Notes: a model not told the origin generated them from the letters alone. 64,000 bases of DNA from Sindora glabra (GCA_020226215.1 CM035234.1:19184691-19248690); one strand, 5' to 3'. Shown: positions 36,500-49,984, numbered from the stretch's first letter. Made by a program: numbers and translations.

Positions 36500-36640
36500 G
36501 AGATGACACGTGATTTTATTTGCTATATATAATCATTTTTTTTTATTCTATCATCCTGCTCCCCACTGCTGCCATAGCACCTCAAGTTTTCATTGTAGTG
36601 TTTTTTTTTTAAAAAGAAGTGCTCTTTCTCTATCAATTTA
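36500..36640 (+). promoter_or_regulatory. Promoter-like patch with G-box and TATA-like sequence
   Basis: GACACGTGA (G-box-like core ACGTG) at about 36506 is followed within 20 bases by GCTATATATAAT and then by a CT-rich, less AT-rich stretch (36555-36600). The arrangement looks like a plant core promoter, but no open frame follows, so it may be a relic or chance. Confidence 0.2.
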
Positions 36641-36869
36641 TTACTTCCTTTGCCTCATACTGGAAATTTATTAAAGATTACATTCCCAATTCAGGACTAT
36701 CAAGTTAAAGATAACCTTTTGAAGAAAATTTTCATTAAAAAAAATTACATACTGGCCTCCAATTATTTTCAGGTATAATATTAGATTTTTTTTAGTTAAT
36801 GGTATCCTAAATGTCCTACTGGAAAATAGAGAAGTATGATATTTTAAATATTATTTGAATGAAAAAATT

Positions 36870-37117
36870 TCAATAGATTCATGTTAAGCTCATTTAAGAT
36901 CAAATATAACCTAAGTTTGAACTCGAATTTAAATATTTAGGTTCAATTAAAAATTTGAAATAAAAATTCTATAATTCATTTAAATTCGAATAAACTCATT
37001 TTTTAATCAAGTTTGAGCTCATACTCAACTTTTTAAGGTTTGATAAGCTCAAACTCCGAGCTCGTTTAATATTATCGAGCTCAAACTCAAACATGTGGCT
37101 GAGCTCATTTGCATCAC
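36870..37117. repeat. Dispersed repeat rich in GAGCTC words
   Basis: Contains repeated 'gagctc', 'aagctcaaactc' and 'aactcgaattt' words ending at 'gagctcatttgcatcac'. This is the pattern of a widespread plant repeat whose terminus reads 'gcaaatgagctc'. Boundaries are approximate. Confidence 0.4.
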
Positions 37118-39479
37118 TAAATGAGAGTATTTTTCTAAATGGAAAGACTTTGTAAAAATCTCCAGAAAATAAAAAATTAAAGAAAGTCAAAAAAATTAAA
37201 AGAATGGATAAATTTCGTAAAAATCTAATGCAAATTAAAGAGAGAAAAGCTTAAATAGTTAAAAGAATTGGCAGGTTTGTTGTTTCCTACTTCTAATGAA
37301 TGAGATGGCCTTTTCATTACTTAACGGAGAGGATATGGTCTTATTACGTCACTCGTGATATTAAATGAGAACCATAGAATTCTCCTTATTGTATACATAT
37401 TTGAGGGGGGAATAAAATTACATTAAGATCACATGTTTATTTCGTTTGGATATGGGTTGTAGAATTAAAAAAAAGATGTTAGTTGTACCATTAAATAAAT
37501 AAAAGTAAGTAGCATATTTTAACAACAAGAAATAAATCACATATTTATCAAAAATAAAAAAGAAATAAATCAAATATTAAGAAAAGTACATAAGGATTTT
37601 ATGTAATTTACTCTCAATTTTCATATTTAAATATTTCATTTATTAGCATATTATTTAGTGAGAATAATATTTATACATAAATTCTTGACAAAATCTGTAC
37701 GGCACAGTCCAAACAATTGGTAAATAAATAAAATTCAAGAGGACAATGTAATAAGATACAGTAATAGTAATTACGTAGTGAGTTTCAGCGTTATATTAAT
37801 TTAAATAAATTATTCAGGTAATTTCAGGGAGTTTTATAAATTAAGGTGAAAAATTATCTGTAAAATAAAAATATTTGTATAATTAATGACTAAGAAAAAT
37901 AAAGAAAAACATGTACTAGAGCAAATAAAAAAACAATGTGACATGTAAAATAATATAATATAAAAAATTAAAAATTAAAAATTAAATATATATATATATA
38001 AATTTCAATTAAACTAAAATCTTAACATATTTATAATATTTTCACAAAAATAAAAAATAAAAAATACTTATTATATCTTTATTACTTAATAATATTAATA
38101 TTCAATTTATAAATAATATACGTGGACATACCAAAAGAAAAATTAAGGTAACAAATAAAAAGAACAAAAATAATACATGAGATGCATATGTGAACATGCA
38201 AAAAGAAGAAAAATGATAGGTAATAGAATAAATAAAAAGAAAACAAATAACATGTATATTATAAATAATAAAAATAAAAAATAAAATATATAATTAAATG
38301 ATTTAATTAAAATATTTATAATTTATTATAATTTATAAATCAAAATTATTTTATTTGTTATTTTAATTAATATTTTTATATTAAATAATAAATAAATTTG
38401 ATAAAGAAAGAAAGCCTAATGCGGTTGGTCGGAGAAAAGAAAATAAAAATGATAGCTTGTTGACACGTGTAAAAACATTTGGTCGTACGCAAGGGCACGG
38501 ATTGCTAGTTGTTCTGGTATTGATTGTTGGTGATTAGACACAAAAGGATATATGTTACCAATGGGAAAAATTATTAGAGGAATTGACATAAAATTTATTA
38601 TGAATTTATATGAAAATTTTTAAATTTTTTAGTATTAAATATAATTTTTTTATGAAAATAAGGCAAATATATGAAAATCTTTAAATTTTTCCGAAGCTTA
38701 GGTTAGCCATCCGAAGGTTGCATGCAACTTTTCCATGTACATTCCCTCATTCTCTAAATTTTCCATTAAAATTTTTTATTTTATAAAAAATATTAATGCA
38801 AGAGATCGGAATTTGCAATCAAACAATCAAATCTTAGATTAGCTAAAGTTTGAAGGTATATTAGATACTATGTTACCCACATATAAATTATGACATACTT
38901 TGTATGATGCACTGGAATTAAGCTCTTTTAAAATCTAAATTTTTCTTTAGAGGATAAAATGGGATATTATAATTTTAAATGAAAAGAATTAAGAATTTAG
39001 AATCTAATGAATAACAATTAATTAAAAAATATTTTAAATTTGTAGGCGTCCACTCCCATGAATTTTTTATTAAAGGCTGTAATATCTCACTTTACTGTTT
39101 AAACTGCATTTTGAATTTAAGAGGGGTCATGTCTAATTTACTCCTAATCTACACAATTAATTTTAATAAAATTTAAAAATTAATATCAATTTATGTTAAT
39201 TGATTTTTAGATCAAGTGTAATCAATTCTCTATCTCAATAAATGCACCAAATAAAAAATTTGCATCATTAATAAACTAAAAGCATTAGTAAAAAAGCAAT
39301 AATACGAGGAGTTCAACTCTCTAATAGGTTGAATATTTTATTATTAAATTATTTTTTAAATTTTACAATAAATAAATTAAAATTAAAAATATAAATCTTA
39401 ATGTATTAATAACAATCCAATAATAATACTCAACTTTTTGGGAGGTCAAACTCTCCATAACATTATCCTAGTAAAAAAA
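37118..39479. other. AT-rich gene-free interval
   Basis: I see no gene and no clear element. A patch of higher complexity near 38400-38540 contains TTGACACGTGT (another ACGTG core) but no coding frame. Confidence 0.4.
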
Positions 39480-39790
39480 AATCTTGACTAAATGTTCTTT
39501 TTTGTCTCTATGAAATTCAGTTCTTTCACTTTTGTCTTTATGAAATATTTTTTTATTTTATATGTGTAAAATATTAATTTGTCTAATTTCATTTTTAGAG
39601 GAACAAAATTGAAAAAATAATCTTCTTCAGGCATAATAGAAGAATGAAATTGAACAAATTAACATTTAATAGGAATAAATTTGATATAAAATATTTTACA
39701 AAGATGAAAATAAGAAAAAAATAGATTTTACAAAGCAGAAAATGGGATTTATTGAAAATTGTTAAAGTCATGCAGGTCATGCTTGGAACT
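39480..39790. mobile_element. MITE of family M1, copy 1
   Basis: Palindromic organisation: left half 'tctctatgaaattcag...tctttatgaaatattttttt', right half 'aaaatattttacaaagatga...gattttacaaag'. Two other copies of the same family lie at 43748-44325 and 45300-45900. Confidence 0.5.
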
Positions 39791-40861
39791 AATGCATTCA
39801 ATTGGAATGTTATAATATTTTTATTTATTTCTGAATATTTTTTAATTTAGAAAATGAAAAGAAAGTGATATTTTAGAAATATTTTCATAAGATAAAAATT
39901 AAAGACACGATAAAATTAAATAATAATAAAAAAGCACCATGCCCAGATTCTGAAATAATCGTTATAACTGTATGCATGCATGTCCATATTTTATATGATT
40001 ATAGTACTATGGCATATGTTACTAGTGTTACCATAATTATAAGACATATATTAGCATACAGTTTACATTTATTTAAACTTATATTTTTAAGAGAAATAAT
40101 GAAATTTTATACGTATTTGTTATGAAATTTTCAATTACAATTTTACATGTATATTACTTTTCAGACTCAATACTAATAATTATAACTAAATAAATATAAT
40201 TATTAATTAATTACATAATTTTACATATTTATTACTTTCCTAATCACTATATTTGATATGGTTAGTACAGGGATGGTTCCTTGAGTTTTCGAAAATGTTG
40301 CATGTCCCGAGGTCAAGTTGCAAGTGAAACAATAATAATTTACCCTTCGTTTAAAGAAATACTGTCTTGTGTTACATGCATATTTAACATAATTAAGTTT
40401 AAGTGGAATAATAATTATAGTGTTATCTTGAGGCTTGCTTCTTTATTACAACGGTATTTATACTTGTTCACAGGCATATGAACAGAAATTCGTGTGCTAA
40501 TTTAACAATTAAATTGTGAACATGAAATATATAGTGAAGCACATGATGATGATGAGAAATTTACCTTTTAGGGCAAGACGTTGAGACATATCCGTGTAAG
40601 TCTCTTAGGGCGACTGTACATGGGCAATTTGCCTCTGACAAAATATGCATTCACAGAGTTAATTACTTTGGATCCGTACAAAGTGGTGTCTAATAAAACC
40701 ATTAAAATTAAAAGAGGGATAAATGAACATATTAGCTAGTTTGATTTTTTTTAAACTTATATCATATAAAACTTTTTATTGATTTTTATAACCAAACACA
40801 ATGTTATTTCCTTTTTAGTATACCCTCACATCACTTGTTGATCATTTATTTTAAAAAAACA

Positions 40862-40917
<56 letters not shown>

Positions 40918-41190
40918 TTAAGGAAGATGAGTGTAAATTTTTTTAAATAAAAAGAATGTAAGTGTAATTAGATCAAATTTTAGAGATGCAATCATAATTT
41001 AATTATCCTATAAAATTATATATCAATTCAAAAATATTTAATACCTTATCCTTGAACTCTAAAATTGACAATTAAATTCTTTTCGAGAAAAAATTTCTTC
41101 CTCTGATAGCATGTTAAAAATTAGTTCTCTAATTCTTTTGCCATACTCATCAATTCTATATTTTTTCCCAAAACATATTTCTCATTTAAA
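39791..41190. other. AT-rich gene-free interval
   Basis: Apart from the CT microsatellite, I see no feature. The flank at 40915-40990 ('gaagatgagtgtaa', 'agtgtaattagatcaaatttt') matches the outer end of family M1. Confidence 0.4.
40865..40912. repeat. Perfect (CT)24 microsatellite
   Basis: Forty-eight uninterrupted bases of CT, next to sequence resembling the outer end of the M1 family. Confidence 0.97.
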
Positions 41191-41199
41191 AACTTATAT

Positions 41200-41400
41200 T
41201 TGCAGAAAACCAAGCTCCAGAGGACCAAGAAACTAACCTTCAATTCATATAGAAGCATCGTCCTGTTTCGCCACTTTGCTTCTGATGAGTCTAAGATATT
41301 ACACTGTGAGACCATTAAAGAGCTGCCACTTGCTTCTTCACCACTTTCTAGGCTAAACTTCCAATGAGGATATTACAAGAGGGAACCTATGTTAGCTCCA
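41200..41400 (-). other. Exon-like fragment, family E, copy 1
   Basis: Less AT-rich than its surroundings. On the minus strand it reads MVSQCNILDSSEAKWRNRTM then LLYELK up to a possible donor AAG|GTTAGT. A related segment is at 48970-49110 ('aaaccttcaattcaaatagg', 'taaagagcttcc', 'cgctgcttcgtcact'). Unrecognised; it could be a first exon, a pseudogene, or part of a transposon. Confidence 0.3.
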
Positions 41401-41876
41401 AAAATTTATAAAATAAATTTTAATAATAACAAATGAGTATTATAATAATATTATACATTTTTAGTTAAAGTATTATAAAATTTTAATAGACATATTATAC
41501 TATATTTGTAATATTAATGCTTGATAATGTGCTAAATTGTTGAATCATAAGTTCAATAGATATACTATATTATGATTGATGCATATGTAATATGAGATTA
41601 TTTATCTTCTTGTGCAAACTTGTGATATTTTATATATAAGAATCCTACACATTGACATCACAAATGATACATTGAACTAATCAAATGGCTTCTAAAAATT
41701 ATGTATATTATATAAAAAAATTCCAAAAAAAAAAATACAGTGAGTATTGAGTAAAAAAAAAATCTTGTCATCATATTCAACTCGAGAATGAATAAAGAAG
41801 AAAATCAAGGAAAAAATATGATCTAAGTATTGAAAAATTCAAGTTTTCAAATTTTAAAGACTTTATTGATATAATT

Positions 41877-42540
41877 TTTTTTATTTAAGCTTAAATTTTC
41901 TTATAAAATAAAGTTTTTTATCATATAGAATTCAAACATGCTTTTAAAATCTTAGTATTAGGGAAAATATTTTAAAAAAATAACCCACAATTATATTTTT
42001 ATAGAATATTTTAAAAACTAATGAGATATGAGTTTTTATTTTTTTTCAATTTCAACCTTTGGTCACTCTTTTAATTATATCCCATAAAGTACTTATGATT
42101 TGTTTGTGAAAATTTTTTTGTAAGAAACTAGACTCAAAGAACTTTTTATGAATGAGTCATTTGCTTAAAATAATTAATATATGAAAGAATTATGATTAAT
42201 TTCCTAAAATGATTAATTTCTTTATTTAGGCTTAAACTTTCTTATAAAATAATTTTTTTTATGATATAGAATTCAAACATGCTTTTAAAATCTTAGTATT
42301 GGGGAAAATATTTTAAAAAGATAACCTACAATCATATTTTTATAGGATATTTTAAAAACTAACAAGATATGAGTTTTTAATTTTTTTTCAATTTCGACAT
42401 TTAGTCACTCTTTTAATTATATCCCATAAAATACTTATAATTTGTTTGCGAAAGTTTTTTTTGTAAGAAATTAGACTCAAAGAACTTTCTGTGAACAAGT
42501 CATTTGCTTAAAATGATTAATATATGAAAAAATTATAAAT
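41877..42540. repeat. 341-bp tandem duplication, two copies
   Basis: Copy 1 is 41877-42217 and copy 2 is 42218-42540; the word AGAATTCAAACATGCTTTTA recurs exactly 341 bases apart, as do 'atatgagtttttattt', 'tcactcttttaattatatcc' and 'gactcaaagaacttt'. Copies differ by scattered substitutions and small indels. Confidence 0.9.
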
Positions 42541-43310
42541 TTTATAAATTGAGTCTTAAAATCATGTTTTTACAATCTACTCTTTTTAACATTTGCTAAT
42601 CATACCTCAAAAATTACATAATATATGAACATGAAATCAGTTTTAGTTGAAAGTAAACTTAAGGTCATTTACTCATAATAGACTTAAAATAAAAAAAGTT
42701 ATGACCTTTTAATTTGAGTTTATAATTTTATCTTTGAAAATTGATTGATTGATTCTAATTAGACAAAAGCTAAAAATTTCACTAAAATTGATTGCATAAT
42801 TTTTCATGTTCTAATACGCGAATAATGGCTATAAATAACTATTTTTCATTTATAAATATTTCAAACGACTATAATATCCCCATGAGCTTTTTCTTTAAGT
42901 TAAGAAAGATCAAATATAACACATAGAAAACATAAATCTCATCTTTTAACATCATTTTTTTCTTTCTTTCATCCAATTTGAGCTCTTCTTTGTAAAAAAT
43001 TTCAACTCTAAGAGTTTTATTTGTTCTATCCACTATATAAGTTGTTCTTCATCTTAAATTAATGTCTAATTATAAAGGATAGTGTATCCCTTATAAAGAG
43101 AAATTTTACTTAAAGAAAAGCAAGAGTAGTGTAAGACGTTTTTTCTTCAAGTGTTCACTTTGAACTTAAAGAAATAGTAAATTGAAACACATGCTTAAAA
43201 AAGTTTGAAAAGTAAATGTACATCTTAGAAAGGTTATTCAAGGGAGAACAAATATAAATCTTCATGTTTAATCTCTTTCCCCTTTTTTTCATTATGTTTG
43301 AGGTGCTTGC
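42541..43310. other. AT-rich gene-free interval
   Basis: No gene or recognisable element; several open frames shorter than 70 codons have no family resemblance. Confidence 0.4.
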
Positions 43311-43312
43311 TA

Positions 43313-43463
43313 TAATGCCCTTAGGGGTTTGGTGCCCGGGGTGGTGTGGTAAAATACAAACCACTTAATGAGATTATAAAAATCTTAACATTAACTTAGT
43401 AATCTCATCCAGTGGTTTGTATTTTGCCACACCACCCCAGGCACCAAACTCCTAGGGGCACCT
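43313..43463. mobile_element. Foldback (hairpin) MITE
   Basis: Left arm 43316-43375 and right arm about 43400-43460 are near-perfect reverse complements of one another: GGGGTGGTGTGGTAAAATAC on the left faces GTATTTTGCCACACCACCCC on the right, extending through GGTTTGGTGC / GCACCAAAC to TGCCC / GGGGCA at the ends. A loop of about 25 bases lies between. The transcript from either strand would form a long stem. Confidence 0.85.
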
Positions 43464-43747
43464 TAGAATTCACCTATATTTGATGCTATGCTTTTTCCCC
43501 TTTTTCATCTAGGTTTTCCCCATTCCGACCTTTGTATTGATATATTGATTCTATATGTTTTTTGAAATGCATTTTTCATAAAAAAAATCTCACGTACTTT
43601 TATATAAATTGGAGAGTGATATATTACTGTTATATTTTATTATTAAAAAATAATATTTAGAATTACAATAATAAAAAATAACTTCTTCTTTTTTGGAAAA
43701 AAGACGGAAGTTATCTCATACCAAACTTCTAATATTTAACACTAGGA

Positions 43748-44325
43748 TAAAATACACTCACTTTCTCTAAATTTTGATCTAATTATTTTTAATACCCCTT
43801 GATTTTCAATAATATTCACTCTCCTTTGCATTTGTTAACTACCATTTTTTTAAGGTTCTATAATTTTTTTACATTATACCTTAAATATTTATTAAATGAA
43901 CACTGATATTAATGAAATGATATTTAAAATTTATATTAATTATACCTAATTTATATGAACTAAATATTTATTTTATGTTTATTTATAATAATTAAATAAA
44001 TAATACTCCTAAACTTAAATTTAGAACAAGCCCCTTTTATTTTCTCTATGAATTTTATTTTTTTACTTTTATCCTTATGAAATATTTTGTATCAATTTTA
44101 TTTCAATAGAATACTAATTTATTTAATTTATATTTTTTCTATTATTTATATGAAGATTAATTTATTTAATTTCATTCTCCTAAGTATAGGATTGGGAAAA
44201 ATTAATATTTCACTAAATAAAATTGATATAAAATATCTTACAAGAAAAAACAGTGAAAAAGTCAATTTCATGAGGACAAAAAAGATTTACTTCTTGAATT
44301 TATTTTATGACAATTGAATACACTC
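43748..44325 (+). mobile_element. M1-family element, copy 2 (left arm of inverted pair)
   Basis: Words in order: 'cactcactttctctaaattt', 'ttgattttcaataatat', 'tttacattataccttaaata', 'aatttatatgaact', 'cctaaacttaaatttagaac', 'ctatgaattttatttttt'. The reverse complement of 45300-45900 carries the same series. Confidence 0.65.
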
Positions 44326-45299
44326 TTTATGTCAGCTAAGTATATTTTGACCGCTTCCTTAATTTTTTTCTCATTTTTCGTTAATTTTTTTTACAAAACG
44401 TTTTTATAATGTACTCTTAAATTTTCTTAATCCATGAAAATTTAAGCTTAATAAATGAAAAAAAGTTTTTAAAATTTAAATTATTACAATTAGTATAGTA
44501 ATAAAAACATTAAATAATTAAAGTAACTAACATAGTATTTTAAATTTTCTATAACTAAAATTAATATGTTAATAATTTTTACGTCATAATGCTATCTATA
44601 CTATAAACATTATTATTTCTCTTTAGATTCTATTAATATTATAAATATTATTTTATTTTAAATTTATTAATAATTAGATTTTAAATTTATTATAAATAGA
44701 TTTTTTTATTTTGACTTCTTTAAATTTTATTAATACACTTTAAAAATCTAATTTAAAGAAATCAAATATGTGTTAATAATATTTATAGTATATATTTCAT
44801 CATGAAGTAAAAATATTAACATGTTAGTGTAATGATAAAAAAATTAAAAATACTATGTTAGCTGCTTTTGTTATTTAATGTGTCCATTAATATACTAATT
44901 GTAAGGAATTAAGTGAGATAAATATTTCTATGTGAAAGTGAGATGTGTGAATTATAGTCATTAAATCTAATATTGAAGGATTAAAATTAAAACATAAATT
45001 CACATATTTTTTAATCTTAATCATTAATGCAAAATTTAATTATCATGATTTACTTCCTCTTATCTCTTACATAAAACTACTTCCCTTATTTGATATGTTC
45101 CTTTAATTGTAATGATGTAAAATCTAAAAACCTATTATTATTCTTGAGCTTAATTTTCATGGATGAAAACTTTAAGCGTATATTAAATTAAAAGTTTTGT
45201 AAATTTGAAAGTAAAATGAGAAGTTTTTGAAACAGATTGCCTAGACAAATGGGGCGGAAGAAAGGAAGTGAAGAAAATATACTTAGTTAACATAAAGTA
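44326..45299. other. Spacer between inverted M1 copies
   Basis: AT-rich; no open frame of note. If the two arms form one composite element, this would be its interior. Confidence 0.4.
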
Positions 45300-45900
45300 T
45301 GATTTCAATCGTGATACAATAAATTTAAATGGAAGGAGTAAATCCATTTTTTTCATTCCCATGAAATTTATTTTCTTATTTTATTCCTATAAATATTTTA
45401 TATCAATTTTATGCTATCAAATATTAATTTGTCATATTTCGCTCTTAAAGGAATAAAATTGAAAAAATTGATCTTTAGATAAACAATAACAAAAATAAAA
45501 ATCAAACAAATTAGTTTCTTAGTGAGATAAAATTGTTATAAAGCATTTTACAAAGATGAAACTGAAAAAAAATAAATTTTTACTGAAACAAGAAAAGGGT
45601 TTATTCTAAATTTAAGTGTAAGAGTGTTATTTATTTAATTTACATAAAATAAATATAACAAAAAGTTTGTTCATATAAATTAGTTATAATGATTAAATAT
45701 TAATTTTAAATAAAATTTTATTAAAATCAGTGTTTATTAATAAATATTTAATGTATAATGTAAAAAATTAAAAAATGGAAGTAAACAGAAAAATGGACAG
45801 AAGTTAATCAAAGGGAGGGAAATGTATATTATTGAAAATCAAAGGATATTAAATGTAATTAGATTAAATTTTAAAGAAGGTGAATGTAATTTATTTTTAA
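45300..45900 (-). mobile_element. M1-family element, copy 3 (right arm of inverted pair)
   Basis: Inverted relative to copy 2, with about 975 bases between the two arms. Its outer end (AAGAAGGTGAATGTAATTTA) also appears near 35230 ('aaggaaggtgagtgtaattt') and 40920, so it is a repeated family terminus. Confidence 0.65.
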
Positions 45901-48900
45901 TATTAAATATATAAGGCATTTTTCATCATTTTAATAATTTATAACTATACTTTTACAAAAAAAAATATTTATTTTTCATCAAAACAAATTGAGCCTAAAA
46001 AATGATTTTGATTACAGTAAAGTATAAACCTATATTCTCGCCCAAAAGGAAGGGAAAAAATGAATTGAAAAATTATAATAAGAGGTTATAAACATTGAAA
46101 TTATACGAGAAATTCAAGAAAAAAAATTAAATACCAACATATATTTTAAGAAATCATGATTAAAAAGGAGAGTAAAGAGACAATTAAGAGTGGCAATAAT
46201 TCCACTTATTTATATTTTCAAGAGAAAGTTTTAGTATATAATGAAAAATTGGGATTTGCTTCGTATAACTTTAAAAAAGCAGCACTATTACTAATACAAT
46301 TTTGTGTAATGTTTTCATTAAAAAATTATAAACTTTTTTATCAAATCTTACAATTTTTCACAATAGTTTGTGACTAATTTTTGATAGAGTTCCAAATATT
46401 TTATCCTATAAGCATGAATTTTACGGTTATAAAATTTTAGGAAAAATTGCAACATCATATTTCAAATACTTGCGATATGATATAAAAAAATTATAAATTT
46501 TATAAAAAAATTCAAATTTTCATCAATTATGCAATTTTTCTGAAATTATACCTAAATAAACTCTTATAATTCTAAGAGCTTTAAATTTTTTTAAAAAAAT
46601 TGTAATTTTTATGAATTTGCACCTTAGATTTGTTATATAAAAATTATATCAATTTCTTTAAATTCTTCAAATTTTTATATAAAAATTACAACTATATGCA
46701 TGACAAAGTAATGAACAGTAAATTTGTTTAAACATGATTAAAAAAATATATAGGAGTATAACTTTTGGGAGAAATTTCGGTTTACCAAATATATGGTACA
46801 TCAATCCTCTTTCAAGATCTAAATTTTTTTTATTATACAGTACTGCATGAAATCTAATAATTTTTAGTAAGTAATAGTATACCGTATACATGATGCGTCT
46901 CAATCTTTTTCATGACTTTTTCCTTTTTGGTACGGATGCATAAGCGAAAATTAACATGCATTCCTTCGGGCTTTAGCACATGCTTGAAATGAATGTTAAT
47001 TATACGGCACATGCATTCCTCAAGTCATATTTTTTTAAATGACTTTTTTCATGAAAAGGAAAAAAATTACCTTGGAACGAAGATAATCTATTGTTCTGGA
47101 TCCTCACTTGTCAATGGAAAAACGGCGGATCTAATCTTCCCTTCACCTTACTTGATCGCAAGGATAAAAAAAAGGAAGAAAAATAAGATAAATGAAAATA
47201 ATAAAAAAAATTATTTGGATTTAGAGAAAATGAGAGGAAAGAATAGAAGAAGAAAATATTTTTTTCCTACTCTCTTAAGTAGAAAGATTAGAAAAAAATG
47301 AAAGTAAATTGAATCATAATTTTATTCTTTAAATTAATAAATTAATTCTTATATTAAATAAAATTAAAGATAAAATTGTAACTACTCATTTTTTTACTCA
47401 TTTTCTATTTATAGGTACCAAGAAAAATTTTTAATGGACTTCAGTTTTTTCTATTTTTTTCCCTTCTATTCTCCTTTTATTCTACAATTAGATAAAAAAA
47501 ATATTACTTTTTACTTCTCTTCCTTCCTTAAATTTTCTTATTAGCGATTTTTTTTTCACAGATACAAGTGTAGTCATCCCTCTCTTTGGCCTGATCTCCA
47601 ATCTCCTGTGCACACTATTTCACAACTTTTATCCTCATAAAAGGGACATCTCTACGCATGTTATGAACACAGTCACCAGAATTTTTTTTTTTATAAATTT
47701 CGTATAAAATTTTATAATTTTTAAAAGAATTTGTAGCTTTTTGATAAAATATCTAAATAGTTGGTGTTGCCGGCATAGCCATTTATCTTGCAATATCTTA
47801 TAAAAGATTAAAAAAACTCTATGATAAAATTACACTTTGTATCTTAAATACTTAAAAAAAATTGTAAATTTTATTTCAAAAAATTATATCGTTCCTAAAG
47901 TTACACAAACAAAATCTTCCGTTGAATATTTATTAAGAAAGTAACAACTATCCAGATTGGTTAGCTTTTTTCAATCTGCATCATGAGATGAAAGTGATAA
48001 TGTTTTTAAGTAGTCCTCAATAAATTTGAGTAACTTGCTTTTAGATCATATTTTTGTGGTCTATACCCTTCGTATAATTATTATGTAATTTCTTTCTTTT
48101 TCGGGTTCTAGTTACTTTAATTTACCAAAAAAAAATATTATGTTAAATTTTTTTTAAGGAGAGATTTTGGTATATTTTATTAATATATCGCACACCAAAT
48201 TTATTCTCTTTTTAAGATTATATTTGGTATATCACACAGTAACATATGAAGAACTAGATCCTACTGGTGTCCATTTCTCATTTTTCTAACCTTCTTCCTC
48301 AAACTTGACTGCAAGTCTGCAAGGACACCGATCACGGAGATTGTTGCTAGTTGCGAATTCACCGCCGCCATCTTCTCCAGCAACCGTGCAAACATTAGAG
48401 CAACCGTGCCATCACCTTTGCAAGAATCAAATTCCTTAATCTATTTTCGTCAATTACTGTGTTTGCCTGCTGGTAGAACTTCAGGTCTCTGTTTCTGTTT
48501 ACTATTTTGATATCAGATTAAAATATAGAGCAGCAGATATACCATTGGAATAACATGATATAAGAGTTTCAAATTGCCTCCCCCAAGTATTTGATATCAC
48601 GTTTCCGTAGAATTAAAAATATTGTGTCCATTCTCACTTTGTGCCTTCCTAAAATTATATGGAAGCCAACAATGCCTTGGAGATTTTAAAAATATATATA
48701 TATATGTATGATAATGTCATTCGAAATCGTTCATGCCTTTATCCAACAAGTAAAATAACATTCTTTAAGTTGAAGCACGGCTAAAATACAGGGCTGGAGA
48801 AATAGAGATACTCAGAAAGTTTGCTCTAAACATTTTACATACCTTTGCTTAAAGAATTTGGGCACAAAATCAGCTTTGGGCTTATGAAATATTTCTCATA

Positions 48901-48969
48901 CTACGATGACACTAAAAATTTCAATACCACTGCCTCCTGTATTTTGAGGAGTGGAAATCATTACGTTAT
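45901..48969. other. AT-rich gene-free interval
   Basis: Contains a possible MITE around 47210-47530 (purine-rich left half, 'ctattttttttcccttctat' right half) and a higher-complexity patch at 48300-48440 (GCCGCCATCTTCTCCAGC) that could be an exon relic. No supported gene. Confidence 0.35.
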
Positions 48970-49110
48970 TTTTAGGATCCACCGGGGGAGAAAGAAACAA
49001 ACCTTCAATTCAAATAGGATGCATTTGTGCAGAAAGCAGGTATAACTAAAGAGCTTCCAGTCGCTGCTTCGTCACTCTGCGGACCAGCTGTACTCCAAAC
49101 AAGGATTACG
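48970..49110 (-). other. Exon-like fragment, family E, copy 2
   Basis: Related to 41200-41400 by shared words in the same order; the frame that is open in copy 1 is broken here (a stop follows soon after the equivalent ATG), so at least this copy is unlikely to be coding. Confidence 0.3.
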
Positions 49111-49376
49111 GACAACAAATGAGATATTGTTTTGCATTGATATAATAATATATAGATAGAATGAGTTATGCATATTAAGAAAAAAAAAATGGTCTGATAT
49201 GGTGTTGGACGAGCGAGATACCGCCACCTGAAGAAGTTTTGTTTTTTTTAAAAAATAACACTAAAACACAAATCACTATTGTTTCTTATCAGATTTTATT
49301 TATTTATTTATTTTTGGGATCCCCCAGCTCAGATTCCCTTTCTTGCTCCACACCCCAATCAATGTTCCCCTCTTTC

Positions 49377-49379
<3 letters not shown>

Positions 49380-49421
<42 letters not shown>
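49380..49421. repeat. (AT)n microsatellite
   Basis: About 42 bases of perfect alternating A and T. The poly Ile-Tyr open frame over it is a repeat artefact. Confidence 0.95.
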
Positions 49422-49423
<2 letters not shown>

Positions 49424-49984
49424 AAAAAGTTAATACCAAGGAAATGGAAACAAAAAAAGCACGGATAAATTGATATCTTAATGGTTCGGTAACACTTACT
49501 TTTAAAAGCTTTATTTTTTTATATTTGAAATTCGAATTGTTTTATATGCCTGTTAAATAGATTATAATTTTAATTTTTAATCATGAAAATACTAAAATTA
49601 TTAAATATATATATATTTAAAAATTAAAATTTGAATATATAAAAAGACATAAAATTTTAAAAAAAATTAAATATTACTGTAATTAAAAAATTCTCAACTA
49701 CAATTTGCAGCTTTAATTTTTATGTTTAGTGTTCTAATTAATATTGGTATCTGAATTAAATTGATCACAATTTTTACCACCGCTAAATAAATATGGATAA
49801 AAATACTGTACGATGATATAATTGGGTCCCAACCAGCCTAGGTTGATGTGAACCTTACCTAGCCGGTCCTTCTTCGATACACTCGCTCCCCACCACCCTG
49901 GTGAAACACCTTGGGATGGTAAACTTTTGGATTTCGAATTTTTGCCCTACAAGAAATTGTTTTCGTGTAATTTTCTATCCAGCG

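Noticed and set aside
39595..39801. 68-codon minus-strand hydrophobic frame
   Set aside because: It lies entirely inside a palindromic MITE-family copy.
46993..47301. 102-codon plus-strand frame
   Set aside because: Second half is Lys/Arg/Asn-rich A-run sequence, and the first half has no recognisable features.
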